Shown: in pieces, positions 1 to 5,976 of the stretch
Numbering within the stretch: the first letter of the stretch is position 1
Layout: every line of letters begins with the position of its first letter
Source: Gemmatimonadota bacterium
Lineage (GTDB): Bacteria > Gemmatimonadota > Gemmatimonadetes > Gemmatimonadales > Gemmatimonadaceae
Length of the DNA stretch: 7,112 nucleotides
Reading direction: 5' to 3'
NCBI GenBank assembly: GCA_947457715.1
Contig: CANGXK010000134.1
Span: 1-7,112 of the forward strand
Position numbers and translations under genes: made by a program
The notes under the pieces: generated by a model
What the model saw: the letters and a program-made list of their open reading frames with translations, nothing else
The model's database searches: none
Told to the model about the DNA's origin: nothing

Positions 1-1264
1 CAGCGCCGCCAGCGGCACGTTTGCCCGGATCCAGCGCGACATTCTCGATCCGTCGTGTGTCTCCTGTCATCGCACCGGCGATGCGAATGCCCGACAGTCC
101 CAGCTGGTGCTCACCAGCGACTCCGCGTACCTGCAGCTGGTCGGCGTTGGCTCCACCCAGCAGATCGCACGGGCCGATGGCGTGTCCCGGGTCAAGCCAT
201 ACCGGGCCGACAGCTCGCTGCTGTACCACAAGCTCTCGTGGATTCCCGGCCACCACAGCCGCGACTACGGCCAGCTCATGCCGATGGGCACCACCAAGGG
301 CCTCACCGCCGGTCAGCTCGAGTACGTGCGCCGCTGGATCGAAGCAGGCGCGCCCCGCAGCGGACACGTAGTCGACACGGCGGTGCTCGCCGACGTCCGC
401 CTGCAGGCATCGAGCTTCACCCCGCTCGCCGCCCCCACAGCGGCAGGACTGCAGCTCAAGGTCGACAGCTTCTCGGTGTCCCCCGGCTCCGAGCGGGAGC
501 TTTTCGTGTATCGCCGCCTCGGCAACGCCACGGACCTCTACGTCACGCGCATTCAGTCGCGCATGCGTCCGGGCAGTCACCACCTGCTGCTGTACACGTT
601 CGACGAGAGCCGAACCGCGTTCCCCTGCAATTTGCGTCCACCCGCCAACGCCGTGCGCGACGTCCGGAACACCGATGGGTCGCTGAACATCGTCAACATG
701 CTGCCCATGGCCTGCCACGTGTATTTTGCGGGCGCGATGACGCAGGACTTCGATTACCGGTTTCCTCCCGGTGTGGCGCTCCGCTTGCCGGCCAATACGT
801 CGCTCGACGTCAACGTGCATTACGTGAATCGCGCGCCGATCAATCTTGCGGGCGAAGCGTTCGCCAATCTCTACACGGCGGATCGTGCGCAGGTGCAGAC
901 AGTGGCCCGCACGCTCAATCTCGCCAACGCCAGCTTCTCCTTGCCGCCGAAGCAGCGCACCACCGTGCGCACCGTGTTTCCCATGTCGGTGCGCACGACC
1001 GTACTGGGCCTCACGTCGCACATGCACTCGATGGGCGAGCGCTACGAGATCCGCGTGCGCCGGGCCGACGGCACCGAAACGATGGTCTACGTGAACACCG
1101 ACTGGGAGCACCCGGACTTCACGAATTTCGACACGCCGATCGTGCTGCAACCCGGCGATGCGCTCGTCTCGGTGGTTACCTGGAACAACGTGACCAACCG
1201 CACCATCGGCTTCGGGCTGCTCTCCAGCGACGAGATGAACATCATCTTCGGCTACGCCTACTGA
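1..1264 (+). CDS. Cytochrome c / PHM-like copper type II monooxygenase-like protein (5' end missing)
   Basis: About 420 residues are visible; the N-terminus and start codon lie before the window. Numbering visible residues from base 2, a c-type heme motif CVSCH sits at residues 19-23 (bases 56-70). A candidate axial Met lies in QLMPMG near residues 93-95, followed by a QLEYVRRWIEAGAP helix typical of Planctomycete-type cytochrome c domains. The C-terminal two thirds resembles the copper core of peptidylglycine alpha-hydroxylating monooxygenase (PHM) and dopamine beta-monooxygenase. It has a His pair at 193-194 (GSHHLLLY), a His at 273 (NVHYVN), HMH at 340-342 and a Met at 412 in SSDEMN. These match, in order and roughly in spacing, PHM ligands H107/H108, H172, H242/H244 and M314. 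All six copper ligands are therefore present, so an active dicopper enzyme is plausible; the heme domain may supply electrons in place of ascorbate (inference). Substrate is unknown. An exported, periplasmic location is expected from the heme c but the signal peptide is not in view. It converges with the M24 gene. Confidence 0.85.
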   Translation, partial: SAASGTFARIQRDILDPSCVSCHRTGDANARQSQLVLTSDSAYLQLVGVGSTQQIARADGVSRVKPYRADSSLLYHKLSWIPGHHSRDYGQLMPMGTTKGLTAGQLEYVRRWIEAGAPRSGHVVDTAVLADVRLQASSFTPLAAPTAAGLQLKVDSFSVSPGSERELFVYRRLGNATDLYVTRIQSRMRPGSHHLLLYTFDESRTAFPCNLRPPANAVRDVRNTDGSLNIVNMLPMACHVYFAGAMTQDFDYRFPPGVALRLPANTSLDVNVHYVNRAPINLAGEAFANLYTADRAQVQTVARTLNLANASFSLPPKQRTTVRTVFPMSVRTTVLGLTSHMHSMGERYEIRVRRADGTETMVYVNTDWEHPDFTNFDTPIVLQPGDALVSVVTWNNVTNRTIGFGLLSSDEMNIIFGYAY

Positions 1265-1272
1265 GCCCCGGC

Positions 1273-1306
1273 GCATCGGGCCGCGCTACATCGCGTTGCC
1301 CGATGC
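1273..1306. terminator. Stem-loop between convergent genes, probable bidirectional terminator
   Basis: GCATCGGGC (1273-1281) and GCCCGATGC (1298-1306) form a perfect 9-bp stem. Inside it, CGCG (1282-1285) and CGCG (1292-1295) add a 4-bp stem with a 6-base loop and a two-base TT bulge. The hairpin starts nine bases after the stop of the copper-enzyme gene and covers the last six codons and stop of the facing M24 gene. No T-tract follows on either strand, so termination by this hairpin is an inference from position and stem strength. Confidence 0.55.
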
Positions 1307-2707
1307 CTTGATCAGGTAATACGACTCCTGACGCGGCCGGAAGAAGCGAAAACCCTGCTCGGTCAGATACGCATCGTCTTCCATCATCACGAACAGTTTC
1401 TTGCCGTTCCACTCAGGAATCGGCGTGGCGGTGTTGAGTTCGATGGAGATGTACGAACCCAGTCGCAGTCGGGAGTTCTGCGCCGTGGTGTCGCTGCGCA
1501 GCGGACTGCGGAAGTCGATCGACGCGCCGAGCCCGTGCCCCTGCGTCCCGATGGGATGCGAGTACACCATGGCTTCGATGCCGCGCTGCTTCATCTCGAC
1601 CATCGTATTCGTGAACACTGATCCGCCGGTGACACCCGGCCGCGCATGACGCAGCATGACCGCATCCTGCAACGTGTTGGTGTTCGCCATGGCCCGCTTG
1701 AAGCTGTCCGGCACATCACGCTCACCCGGCTGCAGGACGTACGCCATTTTCTGCCAGTCGGTATCGAAGCCCATGTAGCTGATGCCGAAGTCCACGTGCA
1801 CGACGTCGCCATGGCGAACCACGGTGCTCTCAGGCGCCACGGCCAGGAAACCGCGTGACGTCGCGATGTCCTCGCCTGTGCGCTGTACGCGGAGGTCGGG
1901 CTGAAACCACGTGCGCACACCAGCGGCGCCCAGCATGTCGAACAGCGCCCGGCGCACATCGCCCACCGTGGTGCGATTCGGCGTGATCACCGCATTCGAC
2001 AGCGCCCGCTTCACGATCGCCTCCGTGACGGACACCGCCGCGCGGTAGTGCTCCATCTCCTCCGGTAGCCGGGTGTCGAGGTACTCTTCGATCAGATCAC
2101 TCGCACTCACGAACGTCCTTTCGGCGTCCTCGCCAAGCGTTTCGGCCAGGAAGCGATAGGCGTCGTAGCCCAGTGACCGCGTCTGCCCGCGGCGGCCACG
2201 AATGCCGAGGCCCACCGTGGCCGGCTTGTATTGCTGATACAGATCACGCAGGGTGGTGGCCGGCGGGCGGGGCTCCGTGAACGGCGCGTCGAAGAAGCGC
2301 GCCAGATTCTCCTCGGTGTACGCCGTGATCGCGAACTTCTTGAGCCCCTGCTCGCCGGCATCGACGAACACGAAGAAGTCGCGATTGCCCGTATACGGGC
2401 GGGGCGGGGCGACGTACTGCGACAGCGGGTCGTCGTGGAACTCCTCGTTCACCACGATCCACATCCCGATCTTGTGGCGCCGCATCATCGGCAACAGCAA
2501 CGCATGCCGCTTGGTGAGCCAGTCTTCGCGAATGGCGATCTGCTGCGACCACGGCAGCAGCGCGGCCGCCTCCGGCACCGCATACGGCGCCATCGCTGCG
2601 CTCGATCCGCGCACGGGGCGCGGCGTAGGCGCCTGCCCCCGCGCCGTTGACGACAGCGAAAAGGCGGCGGCAGCGAGCAGCGTGGTAGAACGCAGGATCA
2701 GCGTCAT
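1286..2707 (-). CDS. Secreted M24 family (pita-bread fold) metallopeptidase-like protein
   Basis: A 473-residue protein with an N-terminal signal peptide: one Arg, a hydrophobic core near residues 7-20 and likely cleavage around ARGQA (22-26). An N-terminal creatinase/prolidase-like domain (about 45-210) precedes a C-terminal M24 catalytic domain (about 220-460). The five metal ligands of aminopeptidase P and methionine aminopeptidase are visible: D306 (HVDFG), D317 (FDTDWQ, the usual 11-residue spacing), H391 (GHGLG), E423 (SIEL) and E443 (MMEDD). A dinuclear metal site is therefore likely, and Xaa-Pro peptidase activity in the periplasm is the family expectation. The two auxiliary catalytic histidines usual in M24 peptidases are not seen: the residue seven after H391 is D398, and no His lies near residue 288, about 18 before D306. 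Substrate class is therefore uncertain. The ATG start fits the signal peptide, but I see no good Shine-Dalgarno sequence before it. The gene lies 295 bases downstream of the acetyltransferase gene on the same strand. Confidence 0.88.
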   Translation of the reverse strand: MTLILRSTTLLAAAAFSLSSTARGQAPTPRPVRGSSAAMAPYAVPEAAALLPWSQQIAIREDWLTKRHALLLPMMRRHKIGMWIVVNEEFHDDPLSQYVAPPRPYTGNRDFFVFVDAGEQGLKKFAITAYTEENLARFFDAPFTEPRPPATTLRDLYQQYKPATVGLGIRGRRGQTRSLGYDAYRFLAETLGEDAERTFVSASDLIEEYLDTRLPEEMEHYRAAVSVTEAIVKRALSNAVITPNRTTVGDVRRALFDMLGAAGVRTWFQPDLRVQRTGEDIATSRGFLAVAPESTVVRHGDVVHVDFGISYMGFDTDWQKMAYVLQPGERDVPDSFKRAMANTNTLQDAVMLRHARPGVTGGSVFTNTMVEMKQRGIEAMVYSHPIGTQGHGLGASIDFRSPLRSDTTAQNSRLRLGSYISIELNTATPIPEWNGKKLFVMMEDDAYLTEQGFRFFRPRQESYYLIKASGNAM

Positions 2708-2901
2708 GGCGGAGGGACGGAGGCGATCGGGAGGAGAAGGGCGCGGGACGACCAGAGCAATGTCGCGCCATTACCTCGAATTCGGGATGCCGGCATGGCG
2801 GGGCGCACTCTGGCCGGAGTCTCACGGTGTGTGGTTAGGGCTGCGGCGGTCGCGGCGCGCCACGCACCTGATTCCGTCGGCCGCAGCGAACAGCATCAGG
2901 G
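2708..2901. other. Intergenic region upstream of the M24 gene
   Basis: This stretch, together with the adjoining repeat, separates the acetyltransferase stop from the M24 start. It should hold the M24 promoter on the minus strand, but I could not find a convincing -35/-10 pair. The only regular structure I see is a 10-base palindrome, ATGCCGGCAT (2787-2796). Reading frames crossing it have no recognisable protein content. Confidence 0.4.
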
Positions 2902-3029
2902 AACAGCAACCGCTGGAACACGGATGATGGTGGATTTCGCGGATTACATGGATAGGCAAAAAGCGCCGTTGGCTTATCTGTGCGTTGTCGGTGAAATCCG
3001 TCTTATCCGTGTTCTGGCTGTTTGCTGTT
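2902..3029. repeat. Imperfect inverted repeat of ATCCGT/ACGGAT units, overlapping the acetyltransferase 3' end
   Basis: Left and right arms pair in blocks: AACAGCAA (2902-2909) with TTGCTGTT (3022-3029), GAACACGGAT (2916-2925) with ATCCGTGTTC (3005-3014), GGATTTC (2932-2938) with GAAATCC (2993-2999), and a wobble-containing stem 2950-2957 with 2972-2979. The loop is about 14 bases. Each arm is itself built of a short unit: GGAT begins at 2922, 2932, 2941 and 2950, and ATCC or a near match begins at 2987, 2996 and 3005, a period of 9-10 bases. The right arm includes the acetyltransferase stop codon (3003-3005) and its last nine codons. It resembles a dispersed intergenic repeat, and as RNA it could act as a transcript end or 3' stabiliser. 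Copy number elsewhere cannot be seen here. Confidence 0.7.
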
Positions 3030-3638
3030 GCTGGTGCGGTTCGCCGCCATCCGCTCCTGCAGCCGACGCTTCACGCCCGGCCAGTCGACGTCCGTGATGC
3101 CGTAGTACACACTGTCGCGCACGAAGCCGTCGCGGACCACCATGTGTCGCCGCAGCACGCCTTCACGGATCGCGCCGAGCTTCTCGAGCGCCCGCTGCGA
3201 TTGCGTGTTGCGCAGATCGGTCTTGAACTGCACCCGTACCGCGCCCAGCACCTCGAATAGCTGCACCATCTGCAGGTACTTGGCTTCCGTGTTCGCCAGC
3301 GTGCGCTGCGCTTTCGGCGCGAGCCACGTACCGCCGATTTCCACGCGATGGTGCGGGCGAGAAATATCCATCCAGCGCGTCGAGCCGAGCACCGCGCCCG
3401 TCTCGCACGACACGATCGCGAATGGCACTTCGTCGCCGCGCGCCGCCTGCTCGGCCGCTTGCGCGAGATAGCGCGTCACCGCGTCGGCCGACACCAGCGG
3501 CGGCTGCACGGTGACGCGCCACAACTCCTCGTGGTGCCCCGCCGCCAGCAGTCCCGCGGCGTGCGCAGGACCAAGGGGCTCGAGACGCACCACGTGACCG
3601 GTGAGGACAACCGGCTTCGGATCGAAGATCAGCATCAC
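3003..3638 (-). CDS. GNAT family N-acetyltransferase (RimJ/RimL-like, Acetyltransf_3)
   Basis: A 211-residue cytoplasmic protein with the full length and layout of the RimJ/RimL-like GNAT group, which transfers acetyl from acetyl-CoA to an amine. Visible landmarks are an N-terminal strand VVLTGHVVRLEPL (10-22), the segment GAVLGSTRWMDI (81-92), the central EIGGTWLAPKAQRTLANTEAKYL (from residue 100), which corresponds to the acetyl-CoA binding strand and helix, and KTDLRNTQSQRALEKLGAIREGVLR (139-163), a hallmark of this subgroup. The substrate (protein N-terminus, small molecule or antibiotic) cannot be told from sequence. Two adjacent starts exist, GTG at 3638 and ATG at 3635; neither has a strong Shine-Dalgarno sequence, and the ATG may be the real one. 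The C-terminal residues SNSKQPEHG are encoded by an intergenic-type repeat, so the tail is probably a non-ancestral extension past the fold. It is divergent from the barrel-like gene across a 160-base control region. Confidence 0.88.
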   Translation of the reverse strand: MMLIFDPKPVVLTGHVVRLEPLGPAHAAGLLAAGHHEELWRVTVQPPLVSADAVTRYLAQAAEQAARGDEVPFAIVSCETGAVLGSTRWMDISRPHHRVEIGGTWLAPKAQRTLANTEAKYLQMVQLFEVLGAVRVQFKTDLRNTQSQRALEKLGAIREGVLRRHMVVRDGFVRDSVYYGITDVDWPGVKRRLQERMAANRTSNSKQPEHG

Positions 3639-3685
3639 AAAATCATACTCGCACGCGCCATGTCAGAGTTTTCTGTTTTCTGGAA

Positions 3686-3717
3686 TGACAACTAGGACCG
3701 ACCGGTCTAAGTTGACA
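3686..3717. promoter_or_regulatory. 32-base dyad in the divergent control region, candidate operator
   Basis: Arms 3686-3699 and 3704-3717 (14 bases each) are inverted repeats with 11 of 14 positions complementary, separated by GACC (3700-3703). The core contains the perfect octamer palindrome GACCGGTC (3700-3707). It sits between the divergent acetyltransferase and barrel-like genes, where a repressor could affect both. The size and symmetry resemble operators of TetR-type dimers (inference). The right arm ends in TTGACA (3712-3717), identical to a sigma70 -35 box, but I find no matching -10 at 15-18 bases. No regulator gene is in the window. Confidence 0.45.
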
Positions 3718-3733
3718 GACTATTGCCTGTAAC

Positions 3734-3765
3734 AGAGAGCATCGCCAACCGATGCCCTCTTTTTT
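3734..3765 (+). terminator. Intrinsic-terminator-like hairpin with T-tract in the leader of the barrel-like gene
   Basis: GCATCG (3739-3744) and CGATGC (3750-3755) form a 6-bp stem with the loop CCAAC. After an A/C mismatch the stem continues as AGAG-type pairing of 3734-3737 with 3757-3760, and a run of six T (3760-3765) follows. On the plus strand this is the form of a Rho-independent terminator. No plus-strand gene precedes it, as the upstream gene runs the other way. It could be an attenuator for the downstream gene, the end of a small RNA, or a block to transcription running antisense to the acetyltransferase gene. Confidence 0.6.
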
Positions 3766-3799
3766 GTTGCGTGCCCCAATCCACTCGCGAAACCACCGC

Positions 3800-5197
3800 A
3801 TGCGCTCTGTATATCGTTCGCTCGTCTTGTTGTTTGCTTTCGCCGCCCCGGCGGCGTTGCCCGCGCAGCCGGGAAGCGGTCGCCCCGGCGGGCCGCCAGC
3901 CTCCGCGCGCGGCGCAACCGCCATGCAGGATACGATTCTCAAGTCTGCGCTGCGGGTGTATCTCGACTGCCAGGGCGGCGTGCGTGGATGCGATCGCGAC
4001 TTCTTCGTGCAGGAACTCGGCTTCGTGAACTGGGTGCGCGATCGCTTCGACAGCGATGTGCATCTCCTGCTCACCAGCCTCAACGCCGGCAACGGCGGCC
4101 GCGAGATCACCGTCAACTTCCTCGGCCAAAAGAACTACGCCGGCAAGACCGACACGCTCGTGATCAACACGCTGCCGAACGATGCCGATGACCGCGTGCG
4201 GCGCGAACTCGTGCGCACCTTTCAGCTGGGCCTCGCCCCGTATATCGCGCGCACCCCGATCGCCTCGCGACTGCGTCTCTCGCTGACCGGGGGACCCGCA
4301 CCGCAGCAGGTGAACCCGCGCAACGTCAAAGACAAGTGGAATTTCTGGCTCTACCGCATCGACGGCAACATCGCCGCCAGCGGCGAGCAACTCGTGAAGT
4401 CGACCAATCTCTCGACCTCGATCTCCGCCGCGCGGACCACCGAGCAGTGGAAAATCAATCTCGGCGGCAGTGCCAGCTACAACGAACGCGACTTCAAGAT
4501 CTTCATCGCCAACAGCAGCAACCCGGCGCTGCGCGACACCGTCTCGGTGATCGTGCTGCAGCGTGCCTCGTCTGTGAACGCCCTGTTCGGCAAGACCCTC
4601 ACGGGGCATCTCACGGCCGGACTCAAGGTCTCCGGCGGGTTCAGCGAAGTGTTGAACCAGAAGGCCTCGCTGCGCCTCGCACCGGCCCTCGAGTACAACA
4701 TCTTCCCGTGGACTGAAGCCACCCGCCGCCAGCTCACCCTGCTGTATACGCTCGGCATCAATCACTACCAGTACAACAGCACGACTGTCTTCGATCAGGA
4801 CCGGGAAACGCGCGGCAATCACTCGCTGCTGATCGCGACCACGCAGCGCCAGAAGTGGGGCAACACCAATCTGTCCCTCGAAGGATCGCACTACCTGCAC
4901 GACCCCCAGCGCAACCTGCTCACCCTCTCCGGCTTCGTGGACCTGCGCCTTGGCCGCGGATTCTCGCTGAACTTCCGCGGGTCGGCGTCGCGCGTGCGCG
5001 ACCAGATCTACATTGCCCGCAACGTCCAATCGGAGCGCGACATTCTGACGCAGCGCCAGCAGCTGCAGACGAACTTCCGCTACAACACCTTCGTCGGCAT
5101 CGGCTACACCTTCGGATCGATCTACAACACCGTCGTCAATCAGCGCTTCGGCACGCTGGGCGAAAGCGGACGCCGATTCGGCTTCGGCGGCGGCTGA
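3800..5197 (+). CDS. Exported protein of unknown function, probable outer-membrane beta-barrel
   Basis: I do not recognise a named family. Starting at ATG 3800, the 465-residue protein begins with a clear signal peptide (MRSVYRSLVLLFAFAAPAAL, cleavage probably after the following PAQ). An in-frame ATG at 3752 would add 16 residues (PSFLLRAPIHSRNHR) that spoil the signal peptide, and it lies inside a terminator-like hairpin, so I prefer 3800. Neither start has a good Shine-Dalgarno sequence. The first mature part (about residues 45-150) holds a soluble-looking segment with two cysteines (VYLDCQGGVRGCDRDF, a possible disulfide) and FVNWVRDRFDSDVHLLLTS. From about residue 175 the chain is a series of alternating polar/hydrophobic strands (WKINLGGSASYNERDF, TAGLKVSGGFSEV, TNLSLEGSHYLHD, FVDLRLGRGFSLNFRGSASRV, NTFVGIGYTFGSIYNTVV), the pattern of an outer-membrane barrel. 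The usual C-terminal aromatic is absent: the protein ends in a Gly-rich tail GFGGG after that last strand. It appears to be a single-gene unit with a strong hairpin 26 bases after its stop. Confidence 0.8.
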   Translation: MRSVYRSLVLLFAFAAPAALPAQPGSGRPGGPPASARGATAMQDTILKSALRVYLDCQGGVRGCDRDFFVQELGFVNWVRDRFDSDVHLLLTSLNAGNGGREITVNFLGQKNYAGKTDTLVINTLPNDADDRVRRELVRTFQLGLAPYIARTPIASRLRLSLTGGPAPQQVNPRNVKDKWNFWLYRIDGNIAASGEQLVKSTNLSTSISAARTTEQWKINLGGSASYNERDFKIFIANSSNPALRDTVSVIVLQRASSVNALFGKTLTGHLTAGLKVSGGFSEVLNQKASLRLAPALEYNIFPWTEATRRQLTLLYTLGINHYQYNSTTVFDQDRETRGNHSLLIATTQRQKWGNTNLSLEGSHYLHDPQRNLLTLSGFVDLRLGRGFSLNFRGSASRVRDQIYIARNVQSERDILTQRQQLQTNFRYNTFVGIGYTFGSIYNTVVNQRFGTLGESGRRFGFGGG

Positions 5198-5223
5198 TCC
5201 CGACGCCATGAACGCACGACTCG

Positions 5224-5279
5224 AAACTTGGACTCAAAACCCGAGACTCACGTGAGTGGTGGGTTTTGAGTCCAAGTTT
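5224..5279. terminator. Perfect 19-bp inverted repeat between convergent genes, probable bidirectional terminator
   Basis: The arms at 5224-5242 and 5261-5279 are perfectly complementary over 19 bases. The 18-base loop contains a second perfect palindrome, ACTCACGTGAGT (5246-5257), so the structure can fold as a two-tier hairpin or cruciform. It lies 26 bases after the stop of the barrel-like gene and 12 bases before the end of sodA coming the other way, so it can serve both transcripts. No T-tract flanks it, though AAAA/TTTT runs lie within the arms. Confidence 0.75.
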
Positions 5280-5291
5280 GGGGTAGTGGAA

Positions 5292-5954
5292 TCACCGCTT
5301 CAGCTGCGCGCTCGCCACATCCCAGTTGATGCGCGTCAGCACCGCGTCGAGATAGTCCGCGCGACGGTTCTGGTACTTCAGGTAGTACGCGTGCTCCCAG
5401 ACATCGAGACCGACGATTGGGAGTTCGCCCTCCAGCAGCGGCGAATCCTGATTCGGGAGTCCGCGCACCACCAGCCGGCTCGTGGCCGTCTTCACCAGCC
5501 ACGCCCACCCGGATCCGAACTGCGCCAGCCCGGCCGCCTTGAGCGCCGCCTTGCACGCGTCGAGCGTGGCGAAATCGCGCACGATCATCTCGCTCAGCTG
5601 GCCGCTCGGCGCAGCCGACGTCGCGCTCCCCGGCGCCAGCAGTCCCCAGTACAGCGCGTGATTGGCGTGACCGCCGCCATTGTTGCGGATCGCCGTCTGC
5701 ACCGCCGTCGGCCACTTGCGCAGCCCCATCAGCAGCTCGCCGAGCGTGTACTGATGCAGATCGGGAAACGCCTCCAGCGCCTTGTTCAGATTCGTCACGT
5801 ACGCCGCATGATGGCGGTCGTGGTGAATGGTCATCGTCTGCGCATCGATCGCCGGCTCGATGGCCTTCGCGTCATAGGCCAAGGCAGGCAGCACAAACGG
5901 ATAGCGCTGCGCCAACACCTCATCGGCCCGCGCGAACAACGAACGAACGCTCAT
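5292..5954 (-). CDS. sodA: Superoxide dismutase, Mn type
   Basis: A 220-residue Fe/Mn superoxide dismutase that converts superoxide to oxygen and hydrogen peroxide, probably in the cytoplasm because no signal peptide is visible. Metal ligands are H44 (TIHHDRHH), H99 (GGGHANHALYW), D184 and H188 (GLDVWEHAYYLKYQNRR), matching H26, H81, D167 and H171 of E. coli MnSOD. The active-site Tyr is Y52. The second-sphere Gln lies in PNQDSPL (Q169) and GGGHANH carries Gly at the position where iron enzymes keep their Gln, which points to manganese; a cambialistic enzyme is not excluded. The ATG at 5954 is chosen because GGGAG lies 5 bases before it; a longer frame to 6014 would overlap the glnA end and adds MRGSSSATSRSTELFPLGDV, unlike any SOD start. 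The N-terminus is still about 15 residues longer than in E. coli. It lies 22 bases after glnA on the same strand and is probably co-transcribed with it. Confidence 0.95.
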   Translation of the reverse strand: MSVRSLFARADEVLAQRYPFVLPALAYDAKAIEPAIDAQTMTIHHDRHHAAYVTNLNKALEAFPDLHQYTLGELLMGLRKWPTAVQTAIRNNGGGHANHALYWGLLAPGSATSAAPSGQLSEMIVRDFATLDACKAALKAAGLAQFGSGWAWLVKTATSRLVVRGLPNQDSPLLEGELPIVGLDVWEHAYYLKYQNRRADYLDAVLTRINWDVASAQLKR

Positions 5955-5959
5955 CACAT

Positions 5960-5964
5960 CTCCC
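5960..5964 (-). promoter_or_regulatory. Ribosome binding site of sodA
   Basis: GGGAG on the minus strand, five bases before the ATG at 5954 and wholly within the 22-base gap after the glnA stop. It decides the sodA start in favour of 5954 over the longer frame. Confidence 0.65.
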
Positions 5965-5976
5965 AGGGGAAAAAGC

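Noticed and set aside
55..1311. A 418-codon plus-strand frame overlapping the copper-enzyme gene
   Set aside because: It is an Arg/His/Pro-rich shifted reading of the real frame, which carries the heme and all copper ligands.
2787..2796. Palindrome ATGCCGGCAT upstream of the M24 gene
   Set aside because: Ten bases of GC-rich symmetry are easily met by chance here, the flanks do not extend it and no promoter elements accompany it.
2795..3097. A 100-codon plus-strand frame through the gap and repeat
   Set aside because: It crosses the inverted repeat and the acetyltransferase antisense strand and shows no recognisable domain or ribosome binding site.
3712..3740. TTGACA at 3712-3717 as a complete sigma70 promoter
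   Set aside because: No TATAAT-like hexamer occurs at 15-18 bases downstream, and the hexamer is part of a dyad arm, so it is reported only within the candidate operator.
3752..3799. Earlier ATG at 3752 as the start of the barrel-like gene
   Set aside because: It lies inside the terminator-like hairpin, lacks a well-spaced ribosome binding site and puts a polar stretch before the signal peptide.
3707..5209. A 500-codon open frame antisense to the barrel-like gene, longer than the gene itself
   Set aside because: Its product is a monotonous mix of Ala, Glu, Arg, Val and Gly with no motif, as expected from the complement of a GC-rich gene, while the plus frame has a signal peptide and strand pattern.
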